Shown: piece after piece, positions 23,898-37,354 of the stretch
Position numbering within the stretch: position 1 is the stretch's first letter
Layout: every line of letters begins with the position of its first letter
Assembly (NCBI GenBank): GCA_003864495.1
Contig: PEDN01001352.1
Span: 1,426,001 to 1,490,000, forward strand
Direction: 5' to 3'
Source: Nemopilema nomurai
Taxonomy: Eukaryota; Cnidaria; Scyphozoa; Rhizostomeae; Rhizostomatidae
DNA: 64,000 nt
Program-made: the position numbers and the translations under genes
The notes under the pieces: model-generated
What the model was told of the DNA's origin: nothing
Databases searched by the model: none
Seen by the model: only the letters and a program-made list of their open reading frames with translations

Positions 23898-26800
23898 GTA
23901 TGAGATCTTGTTGCTTTCCCTTCCTCCTTCATCTTGTAGACTTGGGGCTCAATGCCTCTTATTGTATTCTTTGGCTATCGCGAACATTCTCCTAGAATGC
24001 TCATATAATGCGCGTTTAGGTTTTGCAGCAATGCGCAATAATCAAAACAAAGGCAACGTGTGCTGCCTTTTGGCTGTTTAAAACAAGCATTCAGAAGCAC
24101 CTTCAGTTGTCATTCTAAATGATAACATGCAAGATGCTTTGTCTTTCTTCAATTGAATTTCTCCCTATCACACGCACCACTCTTCTTTAAAGAGCATGAC
24201 ACAAACTATAATGTGATGGTCAAAATACTCCTTATTGAATATGCCTCTGGTGTCATAGTTCGGAGTAGTGTTTATCTTTTGTTTTCACAATGTCTTAATT
24301 AACTGTGAATGAGCAGTTCTAGACGATATTAGATCAAGTTGCAGAACGGACATTGTGGATTTATGCTATTGTTTTTTCTAATAAAATTATTTGACTGAAG
24401 ATAGACAGGTCATGAAACAACGAGGCTCGCTCCTCAACAGTCATCTATCGCTTCGTCTGTATTCCTTTTCAGGAGCCAAATAAATGAATTAATGAAAAGC
24501 ATTTCTTAACTTTTCAAGAGATTTCTAATTTAGGCATTTCTACTGAATTTGAATAAAGAAAGCATAAGTAATGTTAGAAGGTGCAAGGTAAATTTTGAAA
24601 GAAATTTACAGAATGGGTGCTTTTTTTGTTCGATGTATCAGGAACCAAAACGTTTCCAGTGAAACTCACAAAGTATTATTTCTTTAATCAAAAATGCGTG
24701 AAACAACGCAGCAAGCATTGTTTTCATTTCTCGGCATAGAACAAGAGCGTTTAGGCTAACTTCCGTGATGTTGTGAGCTGTAAATGCTACTTAATTCTAG
24801 ACAGTATACTCTAATTTCGCTTATAAACAGAAACGTGCTAAATTTCTACCGCATAAGAACCTATCATTGATACCGAATTTTAAAGCGCGTTTATGGCTTC
24901 TTACTGGATGCAGGTGAGATGTGACTCAGCTAAAGTAGTTTTAAAACTTTAAATGGGATTGTGCATTGAGGCCTAGAAATGCAGTTGTGAGATCAAAAGC
25001 ATCTTTCATGACGTAAGGCAAGTAATCATGGCAACACAACCTGTCCTGTTAAGGGAAGCATTGGAGTTTTTTTAAACCGAATTTATAATGTGAATCGGCA
25101 AGAACGTTTCGTAATTGTATTCGTGTGTATATATACATTTTTGTGGATATTCATAAAACAGGTTAGCAGAGATCCACAGAGATCCTTCTATTCTATGAAC
25201 ACATAGTCTTACAATCTATGTATTTAGAGCTCTGTAGCACAAATGCTCGCCCCATATATGCTCAAATGTAAGTGAATTTGTGTATTGTTCCAAAATGTCG
25301 GGTGGCTGATGAAGTTAGGTAAGTGGAGCAACAGTACCCTCTCCTGACGTCATCACTCGATCACTTAATACTGTTTTCCAAAGACGGTGCGGGTATGCCT
25401 GACAGAAGTGGCTGCCTGTTGGTAGCCATTGACGTTGATGCCTGTGGTGTTACGCAATAGTCCACTCTCTTCTAATCTGCTTTTGCGCACAATCATAATA
25501 AGCGACCCTAAGGCTGCTTGGGAGGCTAGTAGCCATCTGCTCTTCGATAGCAGGTACGAATTCGGAGAAATATCAAAACAAAACTTTACATGACTCTGGT
25601 TGTGGGTCTTTGATACTCAAAACACACCCAAATGTGGGTAACAAAATGTTGCAGCCTCTGATATAATGCCATAGCGTCTTTCTATTTATAGCACTGAATA
25701 TTTGGAAGGCATTTTTGTAAACGTTGAAGTCTCGCATCGATTTCTATCATCTCTTTCATAAGAAAGGAATAGACCGAATCCTGCTGAAGACATTTGCAGC
25801 TTCTAATGGTAGTTGTGAAGTATTGTTGACTTCTAGAGTCGAAACAAAGTTATGTTCATCTGCTGGGACACATTATAATCATACTTTGGTACATAGATAA
25901 GTTGTGGTTTATCTTTAAAACAATGTAGTGGCCTAAAATCATCATGCTTCTAAAAGCTTCCAAGAAAGGGGTGGGAGCTGGATGCATCCTTAAAAGTAAG
26001 TGAAGTCTACATTGCCTGGTACTATGGTCTAAACGGTAGCAGGTGTTGCATTCCACCTGCACAGCGGATGGGTTGCATTACATGGCCAAGATTGCTTTGC
26101 AGTGCATGATAAGTTCAGAGTCCAACTTCATTTTGAACTTGTCATAGAATAAGACTGAATATTGGTGGCTCGGTTCTGTTAAAGGAAAAAGAAGCTGTAA
26201 TATGGCGTTGAAAATTAAAAGAAATTAAAAGAAACATTATTTCAACATCATTATGCAAGTTATTTTTGAACAGCATTAGAATGTGGCAGCCAAAACTTTA
26301 GGGGGGCGGATTGTGGGTCTACATAGAGATTTATTTTTTATTGTTTTCCTTATCTTTTGATATTTGTGCAAACTGGAAAATTCTTCTTGAATTGTCAAAT
26401 CAAATAAGTGCTTGAAAAAGCGTTTGTGAAACCTTGAAGTAGAGAAAATATTTGCAAGCATTTACGTAAATTCAGTGCTGAGATTTGCTAAAGACCTTGT
26501 CTTCAAAGTTCCTACAGTTAATGTTGAAGACCTTTTATTGAAATCGAAACAATATTTAATGGCGCTTGGATTCAATATTTCATCTTCTTTCTCTGTCGTA
26601 TTGACATAGAGCATTACAGCTTTAGGCGTATTTGCCGTTAGTAACTACTTGAGGCAAAGCCGCCTGTCTCTAGTAACGACTGTTTACCCACTGTGCAAAC
26701 CTTTATATTTGAGCAAAACGCGACACTCTTAGGCAGACGTTGGCCAAAAAGCACAGTTTATTGGAAGGTTGTTCAACTATTGGCTTTATGTTGCTCGTTT

Positions 26801-29800
26801 TAATCTGAGAAAGGAGTGCCTTCCCAGCAACCAATGTGTCTACGTGGCTATCCATTAACAAGAAAGATCCCTTCGCACATAAAGCAATCCAGCTATAAGT
26901 TAGCATTGTGCAGACAGAATTCAATTCGAATTTATTAAGAAAACTTTGTACCAGGTTGTAATTCTTGTTGAGTAACCCATATTTAACCATATTTGCTAAG
27001 GTTGGTAACTGTGCATTCAGATGTCTTGCGTAGATTTCTTATCAAGTTTTATAGAGTCCGAGACAAAGCGAATAAAGAAAGACACGTGCAAACTTCACAG
27101 TTGCGGAATCCAACGAGAGAGAAAGCCTGCATGATAGGCTGTCTTGTTAAACTTTTCACTATCCTCACTTTTGTGCATATGCTAGTCCCGCTGTTTAATG
27201 GTTATAAAGTCAGCACTGCTATAGATTTTGCAGTCTGCTTTCATTGTCTCTGCGAGGAACATTTACTTCTTGAACGTATTGGACTTTTTTCTGCTACAAA
27301 ACGTACGTCTGAGCCCATATTTTCTCCTCATGACAATTCGTTGCTTCTGGGTTCATTAGAAACTAATTGCTGCTAAGTAAATTATAGTACAGTTTATTTC
27401 AATTTTTCTCTTAAATTGCTTTGTGATAACATCAGCTTAAAGGCGAAAGAGGTTGCTGTTTGAGTTTCCAGATTTCAAATCAAAATTTTAATTTTGAAGA
27501 ATCTCAAGCCATACAAAAAATAGTGTTTTACTGTTTATAGTATGTGTCTTGTGCTTTTTCGCGATGGTCTAATTGGGAATCACGCCCTGCGCTCATGATG
27601 ACATCAAGAGCTTCTATTTGGCCAAGATTGGGACAGAGTTCAGAAGAACATGACTTCAAGTAGCTGAACAACTGGAGTGCTGCTAATGAAATAAGATAAT
27701 TTGTTCGTTTTGCACGTATTGATGTATTTTTTCATTCCCGAATGGGGTTAGTCCGAGAAGTTTACCTGGGTTCGAGACATGATTAATTCATTCAATGAAT
27801 CTTATCTTCCTTCTCGACTAATGATTTGCTTGAAGTGTAACCAATCCGTGTTAAATCATTTTCTTTCATTTACGGCTGTATCAAGAAGATGAATCGATCT
27901 GTTCTCAAATCAAAGCGAACACTTTTCGAAATAAAAGCCTCGTTATTTGCGTTCATGGTGTCTTTTCCCACAACGCTTTCCCGCACAAGGCAAATCTGCA
28001 GATAGGCTCTCTGTATTTCAACATGCGACCACAAAATTCAGCTGTTGCCTTTCCTTGGCATTTAAACGATTTCGAAATTAGAATTAAAGAGACTTTAATT
28101 GACAACGTTCGTTCTGCGCGACATTCCCATTGTTAGGCTGACGATCGTGTGCACAAGCTCATGAATATTTGATCACTGAACACCTTTGCATGAAGAATGC
28201 ACTTCTTTAATTTTGTTCAGGAAGAGGCCAGAGTCTGACCGCAATTTCCGCTGCATCAATACGCACACAGCCTTTCGATAATTTGCCTGCCTTGTAAGCA
28301 GTATGTCACTAGGCCAGGCCAACAGTTAATGAGCTTGCTTGGTAACTAGCCAATAAGAGTGTCTGGTAATCCACTTTCGCCCATTTACTTATTCTACACC
28401 TTGTCTACTGCTGAGAGATTCCATGATCTTTTTGTGACCAAAAATGACCTTTGCACTTATCAACTAAAACATTCGAAAAGGTTTTATTATGCTTCTTCAA
28501 ATATAAGATATGGCTAAATCAAGTTTAAAATAAAGTGTCGAGAAGAGAGGCTCGAGTCTTTACGTTACCTGCAGAGTCGGTACAAGTCATTGCGCTATCC
28601 ACTGCCTTATAGATGTCTTACCCAGTTTTTGTAGCTTTAAAAATAGACCTCAAATAATACCAAGAAACGCATTTCATGAGTGTGCATTTGTTAAGTACAA
28701 CCAGTTTCAACAGTCGCCATTTAATTTTTTAAGAGCCATTTCAAATTCTCCAAATTTATGAGTTGCATTTAAGTGTTGTTGTGGTGTGGTTACTTATAAT
28801 AAGCTACATACTCCAATAGCCTACCTGCTGGCAATCAACATTGGAAACGTTTTCACCACAAAAAACTTGCTACGAATAACTTTTGGGAGATTTGCTTGTG
28901 GGGGAAATGTGCGTTTCGATATCTGTCCCAAAAGCTACAGTTATTCGTTTTTAAGTTATTGCAAATAATGCCCGGATTTCTGATTTCTCATAAAAAGCGA
29001 GTTTAATGGGCAGATTAAGATTACGCGTGACACTGCTTGGCTACTAACGACTAAATTGGCGCGTTCTATCAGACAAATCGTGTTCTAGTGGTTACCAAGC
29101 TGGGATTGCAAGTACAAAAGAACATGAAGATGAGCTTAAAAAGATGAAGCTGATCTCCGCTAATCTAATGGCGATTTCTGACTTTCCCAACGATAAGCTC
29201 TTAAACACGAAATGAGAAGGCAATCATCGAAAGGTCGTGATCAGGTCGTATGTCTTGTGTTTTGGGCACTGTTATCTTCGCTCTTTTAATGAGGTCGGCT
29301 GTGTTTGGCCATGTCCACTTGTATCCTACTTTGATGCGGTTTGCCTGTCGTTTAGAAGGTACAGTAGCATGTCTGTTGGTTAGAACGTCTTTAAACAAGC
29401 AGGGTAGCCAAAATCTGCTCATTTTTATTGCCATAATAACAGAGGGCGACGTGTTGTCGATTACTCTCGAAACGTGAACAGCAAAAGTGTTTATCTTGTC
29501 AAAGAATATAAGATTTTTCCAAGATGGCGTCACCGAAACATTTTTTGCATCGATTTGCCACATGTACAGGTCTATATATACAAAACCTAGCATATACTTG
29601 TTAAAAGCCAATTTATTGTTTCTGGTGGGTGGCTTTGAATCTTTTTTCTTGAGAACCAGCGCCTTCTAATTTGATGTTCGCTCAATGCACAGATTTCTTA
29701 TTTGTACTGCGCAGATTGAAAATTATGTGAAAATTAAAGATTAATTGAAAGTTTCTTTTTGAAAAATTTTTTTGGCCAGAAAGCTTTCCCGTTATAATGA

Positions 29801-31210
29801 ATGTTGGTATCGGTGAGAATATTGCAATATGGACTGTTAAACTCCATTTAAAGTTTCATTCTTGATGTCTCTATATCCTTATTTTGGATGTCTCTACATC
29901 ATAGGCTGTACTGTCCTACGAAACACCTATTTGAAGCTTGCCACGTTATCTTCAGTAAGACGTTTCTTAAGCCAAAGCAGTTTAAGAGCTCTATGTATTG
30001 AGATGCAAATGAAAAGGACAAATCGCCCTAAATTACTTAGATGCTGCTTCCTACGTACTCTTGAAATGATTTCGATACTTAAAAGAGTTTGATTGATGGT
30101 TTTGCATTCAAGGTCATGCTGTTGTGAGTTTAAAGCCCTATATGGGCACCATGATTAATATTCCATTACTGTCATAACTTCTATACGAATTATTGTGGCC
30201 TAAAATGCTAGCGATTACATCCGTGCAGCCAGTTGTCTGCTCGTAGCTGGCTTACAAGGCCTCCCTCTTCTATGAGCAATCAAGCAGCTTGAGCTTGCAA
30301 GATTGAGGTGTAGGGTTAAATGATATTTAAAGTTCAACAGGGATTCACAAATAGTTGGTATACTGTTTGCAATATCATGGCATCGTTTTTTTAGAAAAAG
30401 GGTTTTTGAACGAGGTGGAAGCTGTGAAAGAATTATTTGAATTTATACGGTCTGATAGCAGGAAATTGCATGCATAAGGATATAGATAATGCCTCTATTA
30501 GTCTCTCATTTTATTTTTTGCTATAGGCCGGGGAAGAGGGGTCGTTCAATACAATTTATGCCGATTATTCCTGCCAGTGTCCCTAGTCATTAAACGTTGC
30601 AAGAGAATACGGTCAACAATGCAGCTGCTGCGAAGTGGTGCCTTTTTTGTCCACTCGTGCACGCAGCTGCCTTCTAAAATTCATTGCAATAAGGAAAGGC
30701 ATAATTCAATCATTTGCAGCGTCCTTTAGACTCAAAATAGCATATCAGGCCTTGTTATTCTAAAATGTTGTGGCAGAATGTTGACTGAAATGCCCTAAAC
30801 AGGCCCATTAGTTCTGAAGTCTTTATTGTGTAGCGAATTTGTTTTATTTACTGCACTATTGTTGTTCCCAAGACCATTTTCTCCCGACCCTCTTTGTAAT
30901 GATATTAGCTAAATGATTAAGCGTCGCTTTTCATTGTTGAAAGAAAGAGGCACGCGAAAGGCATCTCTTAGTCTTTTGTCTTCTAACCCAAAAGATGGAA
31001 GATGTTTTTGATCCTAACATTATTTTACACGACCAACTTGAAATACTCATTGTTTCTGCAAGAAAGACGAAAAAATGAATGAACAATATTTCTGCCTTCT
31101 AACTTTGCTCTCTATTGGAACATTATAAAGCTTCACCTACCTTTCGTGGCTCTTTAAGCACAGTATTACCTTTATCATGTTCCTAATCTTGTTTGCGTTT
31201 TCTTTTTCAG
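23898..31210 (+). other. NCX intron 2 (7.3 kb)
   Basis: This is the position where vertebrate and insect NCX genes carry mutually exclusive CBD2 exons. I looked on the plus strand for a second exon with the K-T-I...E-E-Y-E signature and found none. The interval is AT-rich, with scattered short open frames that match nothing recognisable. Confidence 0.6.
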
Positions 31211-31389
31211 CAAAACCATTGACATACCAATTATTGACAGAGAAGAGTATGAGAAGAGGAAGTCCTTCAAAGTCATCATATCTGAGCCTAAATTGGCCAA
31301 CGGCGAATCTCAAGCACACATTCCGGACTTAAGAGATGTCAAAGATGCAGAAATGAAGAAAATCATTGAGGCAGGAAAACCGACGCTCG
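31211..31389 (+). CDS. slc8a: NCX exon 3 (CBD2, corresponds to the alternatively spliced segment of other NCX genes)
   Basis: Acceptor TTTTCTTTTTCAG. Joined in phase 2 it encodes residues 620-679 and one base of codon 680. The SKTIDIPIIDREEYEKRKSF stretch (620-639) is the counterpart of the segment encoded by mutually exclusive exons A or B of vertebrate SLC8A1. It is followed by an acidic linker ending EAGKPTLG. Only one version of this exon is found here. The donor is G followed by GTTAGTG, a weaker donor than the others in this gene. Confidence 0.92.
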
Positions 31390-31767
31390 GTTAGTGCAAT
31401 TTCATTCAGCTTTGCCAATTTTTATTATTTTGAAAAATTTTGGCTACATGATAAAGAGATAAAGAGGCTTGTCACATTTCTAAAACTATGCTGGCAGTTG
31501 CACTGGCATCCCCCTCTTGCTGATTGCTTTAGAGTTGCTAAACCCTTCATTTCAGTGTTGAACAATGTCTTAAAGGCTTTGAGCCTCAGCTCACAACAAA
31601 ACGAAAAGTACCCTGTCATAGGTCTAAACTGATGGAAATGTTCCAACCCACTCCTCCAGGGGTGTCCAGGCGTTTTTCACCGAGGACCGCACAGGGAATG
31701 CTATGTACAAGGACAAGTATAGTACTACTATACTACTTTCAATATAGTTTGCTGTCTTCCAATTTAG
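31390..31767 (+). other. NCX intron 3 (378 bp)
   Basis: A short GT-AG intron (donor GTTAGT, acceptor CCAATTTAG). No feature is seen inside. Confidence 0.85.
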
Positions 31768-32178
31768 GTGACATCAAGACTCTGGAAATCAAAGTTACTG
31801 AATGTCGCGAGTTCAAGAATACGATCGACAAAATGCTGAAGAAGACCAACCTTGCCTTGCTCCTGGGAACCAGCTCGTGGCGGGAGCAGTTCAAAGAGGC
31901 CATTACGGTGTCGACGGGGGATGATGACGATGAAGATGCGCAGCCGTCCTATGGCGACTACGTCATGCACTACATCACCCTGTTTTGGAAGATCCTCTTC
32001 GCTTTCGTCCCGCCCACTGATATGAATGGCGGATGGGCCTGCTTCGTAGTGGCCATCTCCATGATCGGCCTCTTGACAGCAGTCACCGGCGATTTGGCAT
32101 CCCATTTCGGCTGCACGGTTGGCCTCGCCGACAGCGTGGTGGCTATTTCTTTCGTTGCACTCGGTACAAGCTTGCCAG
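31768..32178 (+). CDS. slc8a: NCX exon 4 (end of regulatory loop, TM6-7, first half of alpha-2 repeat)
   Basis: This exon encodes residues 680-816 plus one base of codon 817. KKTNLALLLGTSSWREQF (704-721) is the conserved loop end, followed by an acidic run (GDDDDED at 730-736). Hydrophobic helices come next at about 748-762 and 768-787. The first half of the alpha-2 repeat is present (GDLASHFGCTVGL at 787-799, VALGTSLP at 809-816). The exon ends CCAG before GTAAGT in phase 1, so the first Asp of the ion-binding P-D-T-F motif is completed by whichever terminal exon is chosen. Confidence 0.95.
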
Positions 32179-33305
32179 GTAAGTCCTTTGAAAGTTAATC
32201 TTAAATCAAAGAGTCACTTTAGCGTAATCCCATTGTCATGTCTAATGTTGTGCAGTGAAAACAAAGGCTTACAAAATGGCTTTTCAAGTAGCAATTGGTA
32301 AGTATAAGGCGAGTAGCTTCATTTGTAAGACGCAGACATAACGCAGCCGTTACAAGCGCAAGACATGAGACCTGACATATCGTCTATAGTCCAAGAACGC
32401 TAAGTGTCCACATCAACATCTATACCCAAATTAGGTAATTGCGCACACCTTCCACAATCACAAGAGACCAGGTTAAAATCACGTAGCCGTAAAATTGACA
32501 AACAGATTCCTATTGGTCAATGAATGACTACCCGTCAATCAACCATCAACCTTCGTTTGGTGAATCATTGTTGACTGGGAGGGCTTAAACTTGTCGTCAA
32601 AGGTTTCGACACAATCCACCAGTTTGCATGCTTACTGCTACCTTCCTACATACTTGCTTTGATATCGCTACAGCCCGACCTATGTTACATCTTATGGAGT
32701 CCAAATCATAAAGAACGGCTCCATCGTGAACAACTACCGTCTTTCCGCGTGATGTTATTTATCACGAGACAAACAGAGCTGTTGAATAAAATTCACTGGC
32801 CCACAAAACACGTGGATGTAAATCTCCCATTGGCATGGCTATCGCTTGCGACAAGACGTGAACAGGAAAATCGGCGTATACTCTTTTTGTAAGACGAAGA
32901 CGAGATTGTAGTTTTGTGGACAACATTCATTAGTGCAACGATCTCCATGAAATAAATGCTCCAATTCTTCGTTTCGCTTGAAAACTTTAAACATTGACGT
33001 GAACTTGCGTGGGTTTTGTGCAAAGTGTGGCTGTCAGAATCGCAGGTCTAAACCTATCCAGCGCCAGGGTTTGTTTCTTTGCTAAGATAATGCTCTCGTG
33101 CCAACCCAAAATTGTTGTAACTGGAAATTTTTTTCCCTACCGTTCCAATGAAGTCCAAGCACAAGAGACAATCACAAGCAAGTAACCGGCCTACAGCGCT
33201 TCTGCCTATGTAGCGGTGTGCGACAATGCAATAGGCGTGTGGGTGTGCGTGTGTGTGCATTTCGGTTGCCCCATACTCACTGGGTCGATGACTCTTCTGT
33301 TGTAG
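32179..33305 (+). other. NCX intron 4 to the proximal terminal exon
   Basis: A 1.1-kb GT-AG intron when joined to 33306, with acceptor TTCTGTTGTAG. If the distal terminal exon at 42069 is used, the intron becomes 9.9 kb and skips 33306-33685 and the whole transposon. A GT-rich stretch lies at about 33236-33258, shortly before the acceptor. Confidence 0.8.
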
Positions 33306-33685
33306 ATACATTTGCCAGCAAGGTAGCTGCGATCAATGACGAAACAGCCGATGCCTCTGTCGGTAATGTGCAGGGAAGTAATGCCGTAAACGTGTTCCTC
33401 GGCATCGGGGTCGCGTGGTCACTCGCGGCCATATACCACACGGCCAATGGCTCACAATTTGTCGTGCAAGGCGGCTCACTTGGCTTCTCAGTCCTGCTTT
33501 TTTGCATCCTGGCCGTTATCTGCCTCACTACCATGATGTGGAGGCGCTTCAATAAAAATATAGGTGCAGAGCTTGGTGGCCCTCAACCGTACAAACGAAT
33601 GACGTCAATCTTCTTCGCATGCCTCTGGATGAGCTATATTCTATTGTCGGGATTAGAGTGTTATTGTTACATACCTTCGATTTAG
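33306..33685 (+). CDS. slc8a: NCX terminal exon A (second half of alpha-2 repeat, last helices, stop)
   Basis: Joined in phase 1 to exon 4 it restores the motif P-D-T-F-A-S-K and continues with SVGNVQGSNAVNVFLG, the Na+/Ca2+-coordinating second half of the alpha-2 repeat. The remaining two hydrophobic helices and the C-terminus ECYCYIPSI follow, with TAG at 33683-33685. The full protein with this exon is 942 residues, close to the 970 or so of human NCX1. An AATAAA at 34376 lies 0.7 kb downstream. A paralogous exon of exactly equal length lies at 42069-42448, about 82% identical at protein level. Confidence 0.93.
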
Positions 33686-36600
33686 AGGGAATAGGGCTGG
33701 ACATCCCTTGCTTTTTAATGCAAAACCGCGTAAAGGGTAAAGTCGTCTCTAACTATCTGACACTTTTAAGTCGCCTGAGATGAGTAATGGTAACTTTTGA
33801 ACTTCTTTGTCAAGAGTCATTAAAAGTTTCGTGTTTTACATCCTTTTACCTTTGGCACTATTCTTGGAATGTATGCAAAGCATCAGGGTATTTACTAAGC
33901 ATTTCTTCAGCAAGTAAGATCTTCCCTTCAACTCCCTGTCCATGTATCTTAGTGGGATTCGTGTACGGACAGTGTGCTGATTCCTCCGAAGTCTTTTGGC
34001 CTAAAATCTTGGAAAATCGGAAAAGTTAGCTTTGTTTCTGTGTGTTAAGAGTATGATGTTCGATGAACTGCGTGGTACTTGTCACATTTACGGACCTTAT
34101 TATTCGCTTTATACAATCAGCGTAACAGTATATGATTATTTTCTTTCTATCGTAATGTAACTTCTGTTTACAGCTGTGCTAGACGAAGGCAATAACTGTT
34201 GTTGTTTTATTTATGCTTTTTATTCTTAGCTAAGAGTATGGTGGATGTATTTGCCTATATCCTCACGCCACTGTTTTGTGCCTAAGTATTTGGAGAGACA
34301 GTGGCAGCAATCACAGCTAATTCTAAGGCTGTTCATCCTTTAATTATTAGTATCTTTACTTTGTTTTAAATCTGCAATAAACTTGGTTTCCTTACTTGGC
34401 TTTCCCTCCACCAAGTTTCGCTAAAGCGTAGAGGTTGTCATTTCATTTATATGAAATGAGACTATCAAAGCAGCACTGTCATTGGCATAGAAATTTTCAA
34501 GGTTAAAGAATATTTGAGGTATTAAGCCCTAGCATGGGACGTCTTCATTTCATAAGCACTGATATGCGAAGATGAAAGGCAGTCTGAAACTCGCCGAGGC
34601 TTCCATGGAACATGAGAGCAAGCATAGGGTGCTAGTGGAATTCCGAAGCCAATACTCAACTGGGATTGAGGCTTAGGCCCTATCCTTTAGGGTGCAGCTA
34701 GAGATGTTCTCTCCTGTGGGTACACGTGAATAGAAAATCAATTTTCATTTGATAAGGAGCAGATTATTTCATTTATTTTTCCCTGCAAAGAGGTATCGAA
34801 GAAGTCTTGGAGATGGCTGGAATTGGCTAATCATTGCGGTGTATTAGTCGTTGGTGACAGTCATAAACTATTCACACGATGATGAAGAATGGCTTTGATT
34901 CCCTGGGTTTGAGGGCCAGGCTCTCAGAGATCATGCCATTTCATATAGGGGGAGGTCATGCCGATTTTCTAGGGTTTGAAGGTGCGGCTCTCAGCCCTTA
35001 ACCACAAAGTCAGTCTGTTAATAATTAAATTCGATTTACTCCAGGGATAGGCCCATCGGTATGATGCCCGCAAGTCGTGGCCAGCATTATCTAGATTTGT
35101 AACTGGTGTTGGTTTGAGGGGCAACTCTGTCGTAGAATTCAAGTAATGCGAGAAGAACAAATGAATTGATAAGCCATGTTTTAGAGTTGAAAGTTGGAAA
35201 TTTTTCCATTAAATAGTTGAAAACATTCATGGCACAGCTGAAAATGAATCACGAATTATGTCTGTTCCACAGTGGTTCCATAATTAGCTTGAATCATTTG
35301 CTTTTCACTTTCATTATGTAAACTTGTTTTTGCAAAAAGATGATCTAGGTAACGGCGTTGTTGAATTTCTTTTGAGTTCAAGATAAATTTTGCGCTTTTC
35401 TCATGGTTTCCATTCCTCATTTCCTTTACTCCAAACCGATTTATTTCTCCATTGGGAAATAAGGGTCTCTGTGTGCTAGGCCGTTGTCTTGTTCGTTATT
35501 GCGTTAGGCCTATTTAATTCCCTGTCTAAGCTTTTAGTTATTCAACTGCACACAAGCCATTCTTTTTCATCTTTAATCCATGGTTGCTTTTCCAGTGGTT
35601 GCTTATGGATTGTTACGTGTTACTCAAATCAGTAGGCTGCACCTGGTGAGCTTGATATGTCTTCTAAGTTCACCATTCCTTTCTATTTCCAGTCCTTTAT
35701 TGCTTTTGTAGCCGTATTAATTGTCACTTGGTACATGTTAGAAGCATCTGGTGATCTTGGTGTCTTTTCCAACTTCACTTTTCTCCTTCAAAGTTCCTTG
35801 TAGCAGTAAGAGCCTGAGTGTGACCTGCAGATCGTCAAAGTCTTTCCATTAAAGAGGCAATTTTTTATAAGCACTAATAAAAATATTTGAATGAAAAGTT
35901 GAATTTTTTTCAAAGCCCTTGAACATAAGACTTCATCAGTAAAACGCCTGGCTTAACTTAGAATATAGACCCAGATAGAGACTATCTACTAATTTATCCC
36001 TCATCTCCTCCGCAATCTCTCTTTTCTGAATCTACTGCGCCGGGCCATGAATTATGCCTGCTAGACTATGAATTATTCAACAAATTATTCGACGCTGGAA
36101 TAACTTGGAGGGATCATATTCCTTTCTTTAGGTTCGATTACAATGTGCAAAAACTGTGTTTGATTCTAAGATTTTGGAAAGTTGTAATTTATGGCCTAAA
36201 AACCTAATAATTCCTTAAATTTCTTTACATTGAGAAATCACATGCTTGCGTGGAGAAGGATAATTCGGAAGTCAATGCCAATAAACTGTATATTTCTGCT
36301 TCGCTTGATACCTATCAAGGATCTTTCCTCATTTTTACAAAAAATGGAAGTGAATGCAAGAGGAGTCATATTTTCCGCAGCTCAGTTTTGTTTTTATAAA
36401 GATAGAGTTGCAAGGGTTGATATATTCGATTGGATTCTAAATGTAATTTTGGCCAATTTCTATATGAATTATTACTTTCTGAGTCCTGTGACTTGGAAGC
36501 AAAAGAGGCATTACTTGGAAAGAGGCATGTTACTCGTGGTTGAATGGCCACCAATGTGCCCCCAGTAGAGCTAGATGTGACGGTGTCCAGTTCGCCATCG

Positions 36601-36985
36601 AACATGCTCTGACTCTCTCTGCTAAAACCCTTCTTGTCGTCTCTCACTATCTCTATGTTCATATCACTTTCTATCAGTTGCAAGTTTCCAATGGTCTTAG
36701 ATAACATAGAGGCCTAATCTCCACACATAGCACTCTTTGGCACTTCGATGAATCGAATCGTTTTTGTACTATTTTCTCCTGTTCTCTACTATTTTCTACT
36801 ATTTTCCACTTTTGTGATGATCGGTATTTGTCTTTTCAGTACTGCTTCTTTGTCTTCGCGTGTTATTTATGTGACAGCTCATTTTGCAAGACATTTTCTG
36901 TCGATATCACCCTATTCTCTCTTGCTCTAGAATTATTTCTTTGTTTCTTTGAATTATTTCTGTCGTGTAATTGCCACTGACTAAT
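33686..36985. other. 3' UTR of terminal exon A and following intronic/intergenic DNA
   Basis: The first about 700 bp are the presumed 3' UTR, up to the AATAAA at 34376. Beyond it lie a small palindrome at about 34441-34458 (ATTTCAT and its complement) and a weak duplicated motif around 34890-35000 (GGGTTTGA...GGCTCTCAG twice). No gene is recognised before the transposon begins. Confidence 0.5.
34376..34381 (+). terminator. Poly(A) signal AATAAA for terminal exon A
   Basis: Canonical AATAAA about 690 bp after the stop codon, followed by GT/T-rich sequence (TTGGTTTCC, then TTGTCATTTC). It is the first canonical hexamer seen after this stop. Confidence 0.55.
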
Positions 36986-37213
36986 AAACCATTCCCGGGT
37001 AACGTCCGCCATTAATTCTGGGTAGCAAACTGACCTTTGGACCCTATGGCCGCACACCGGAGCTATGGCGATTTGCAATATATCAAAGCCGTAATTTCAC
37101 AACCACGCTATTCTAATGTCATGCCGTTCGCTAATCAACACTTAATTACACTGTCTATTATCCTTACATAATTATCCTTTGAATGACGGGTTATTTTCCA
37201 TTGTCTAGCCACG
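36986..37213 (+). repeat. Left terminal inverted repeat of the ISL2EU-like element
   Basis: It begins AAACCATTCCCGGGTAACG. It is the reverse complement of 41153-41380 with two mismatches seen in 228 positions. The inner limit is where the similarity ends after GTCTAGCCACG. Confidence 0.93.
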
Positions 37214-37354
37214 CTGGCTGTTTATAAATGGTCTCCTTTAGGGGTAGTGAAATGTTCGAATAGCTTGCTCCTGTTGTTTTGTAGAGAAAAATTCTGTCTG
37301 TTCGTTTTAATATTTTGCATCGTTTTAAGTGCTATCATATGGATACAAGCAGTC

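Noticed and set aside
28217..28290. Acceptor TTTTGTTCAG with a short open frame in NCX intron 2
   Set aside because: Its translation has no resemblance to the CBD2 segment and all frames close quickly, so it is not an alternative NCX exon.
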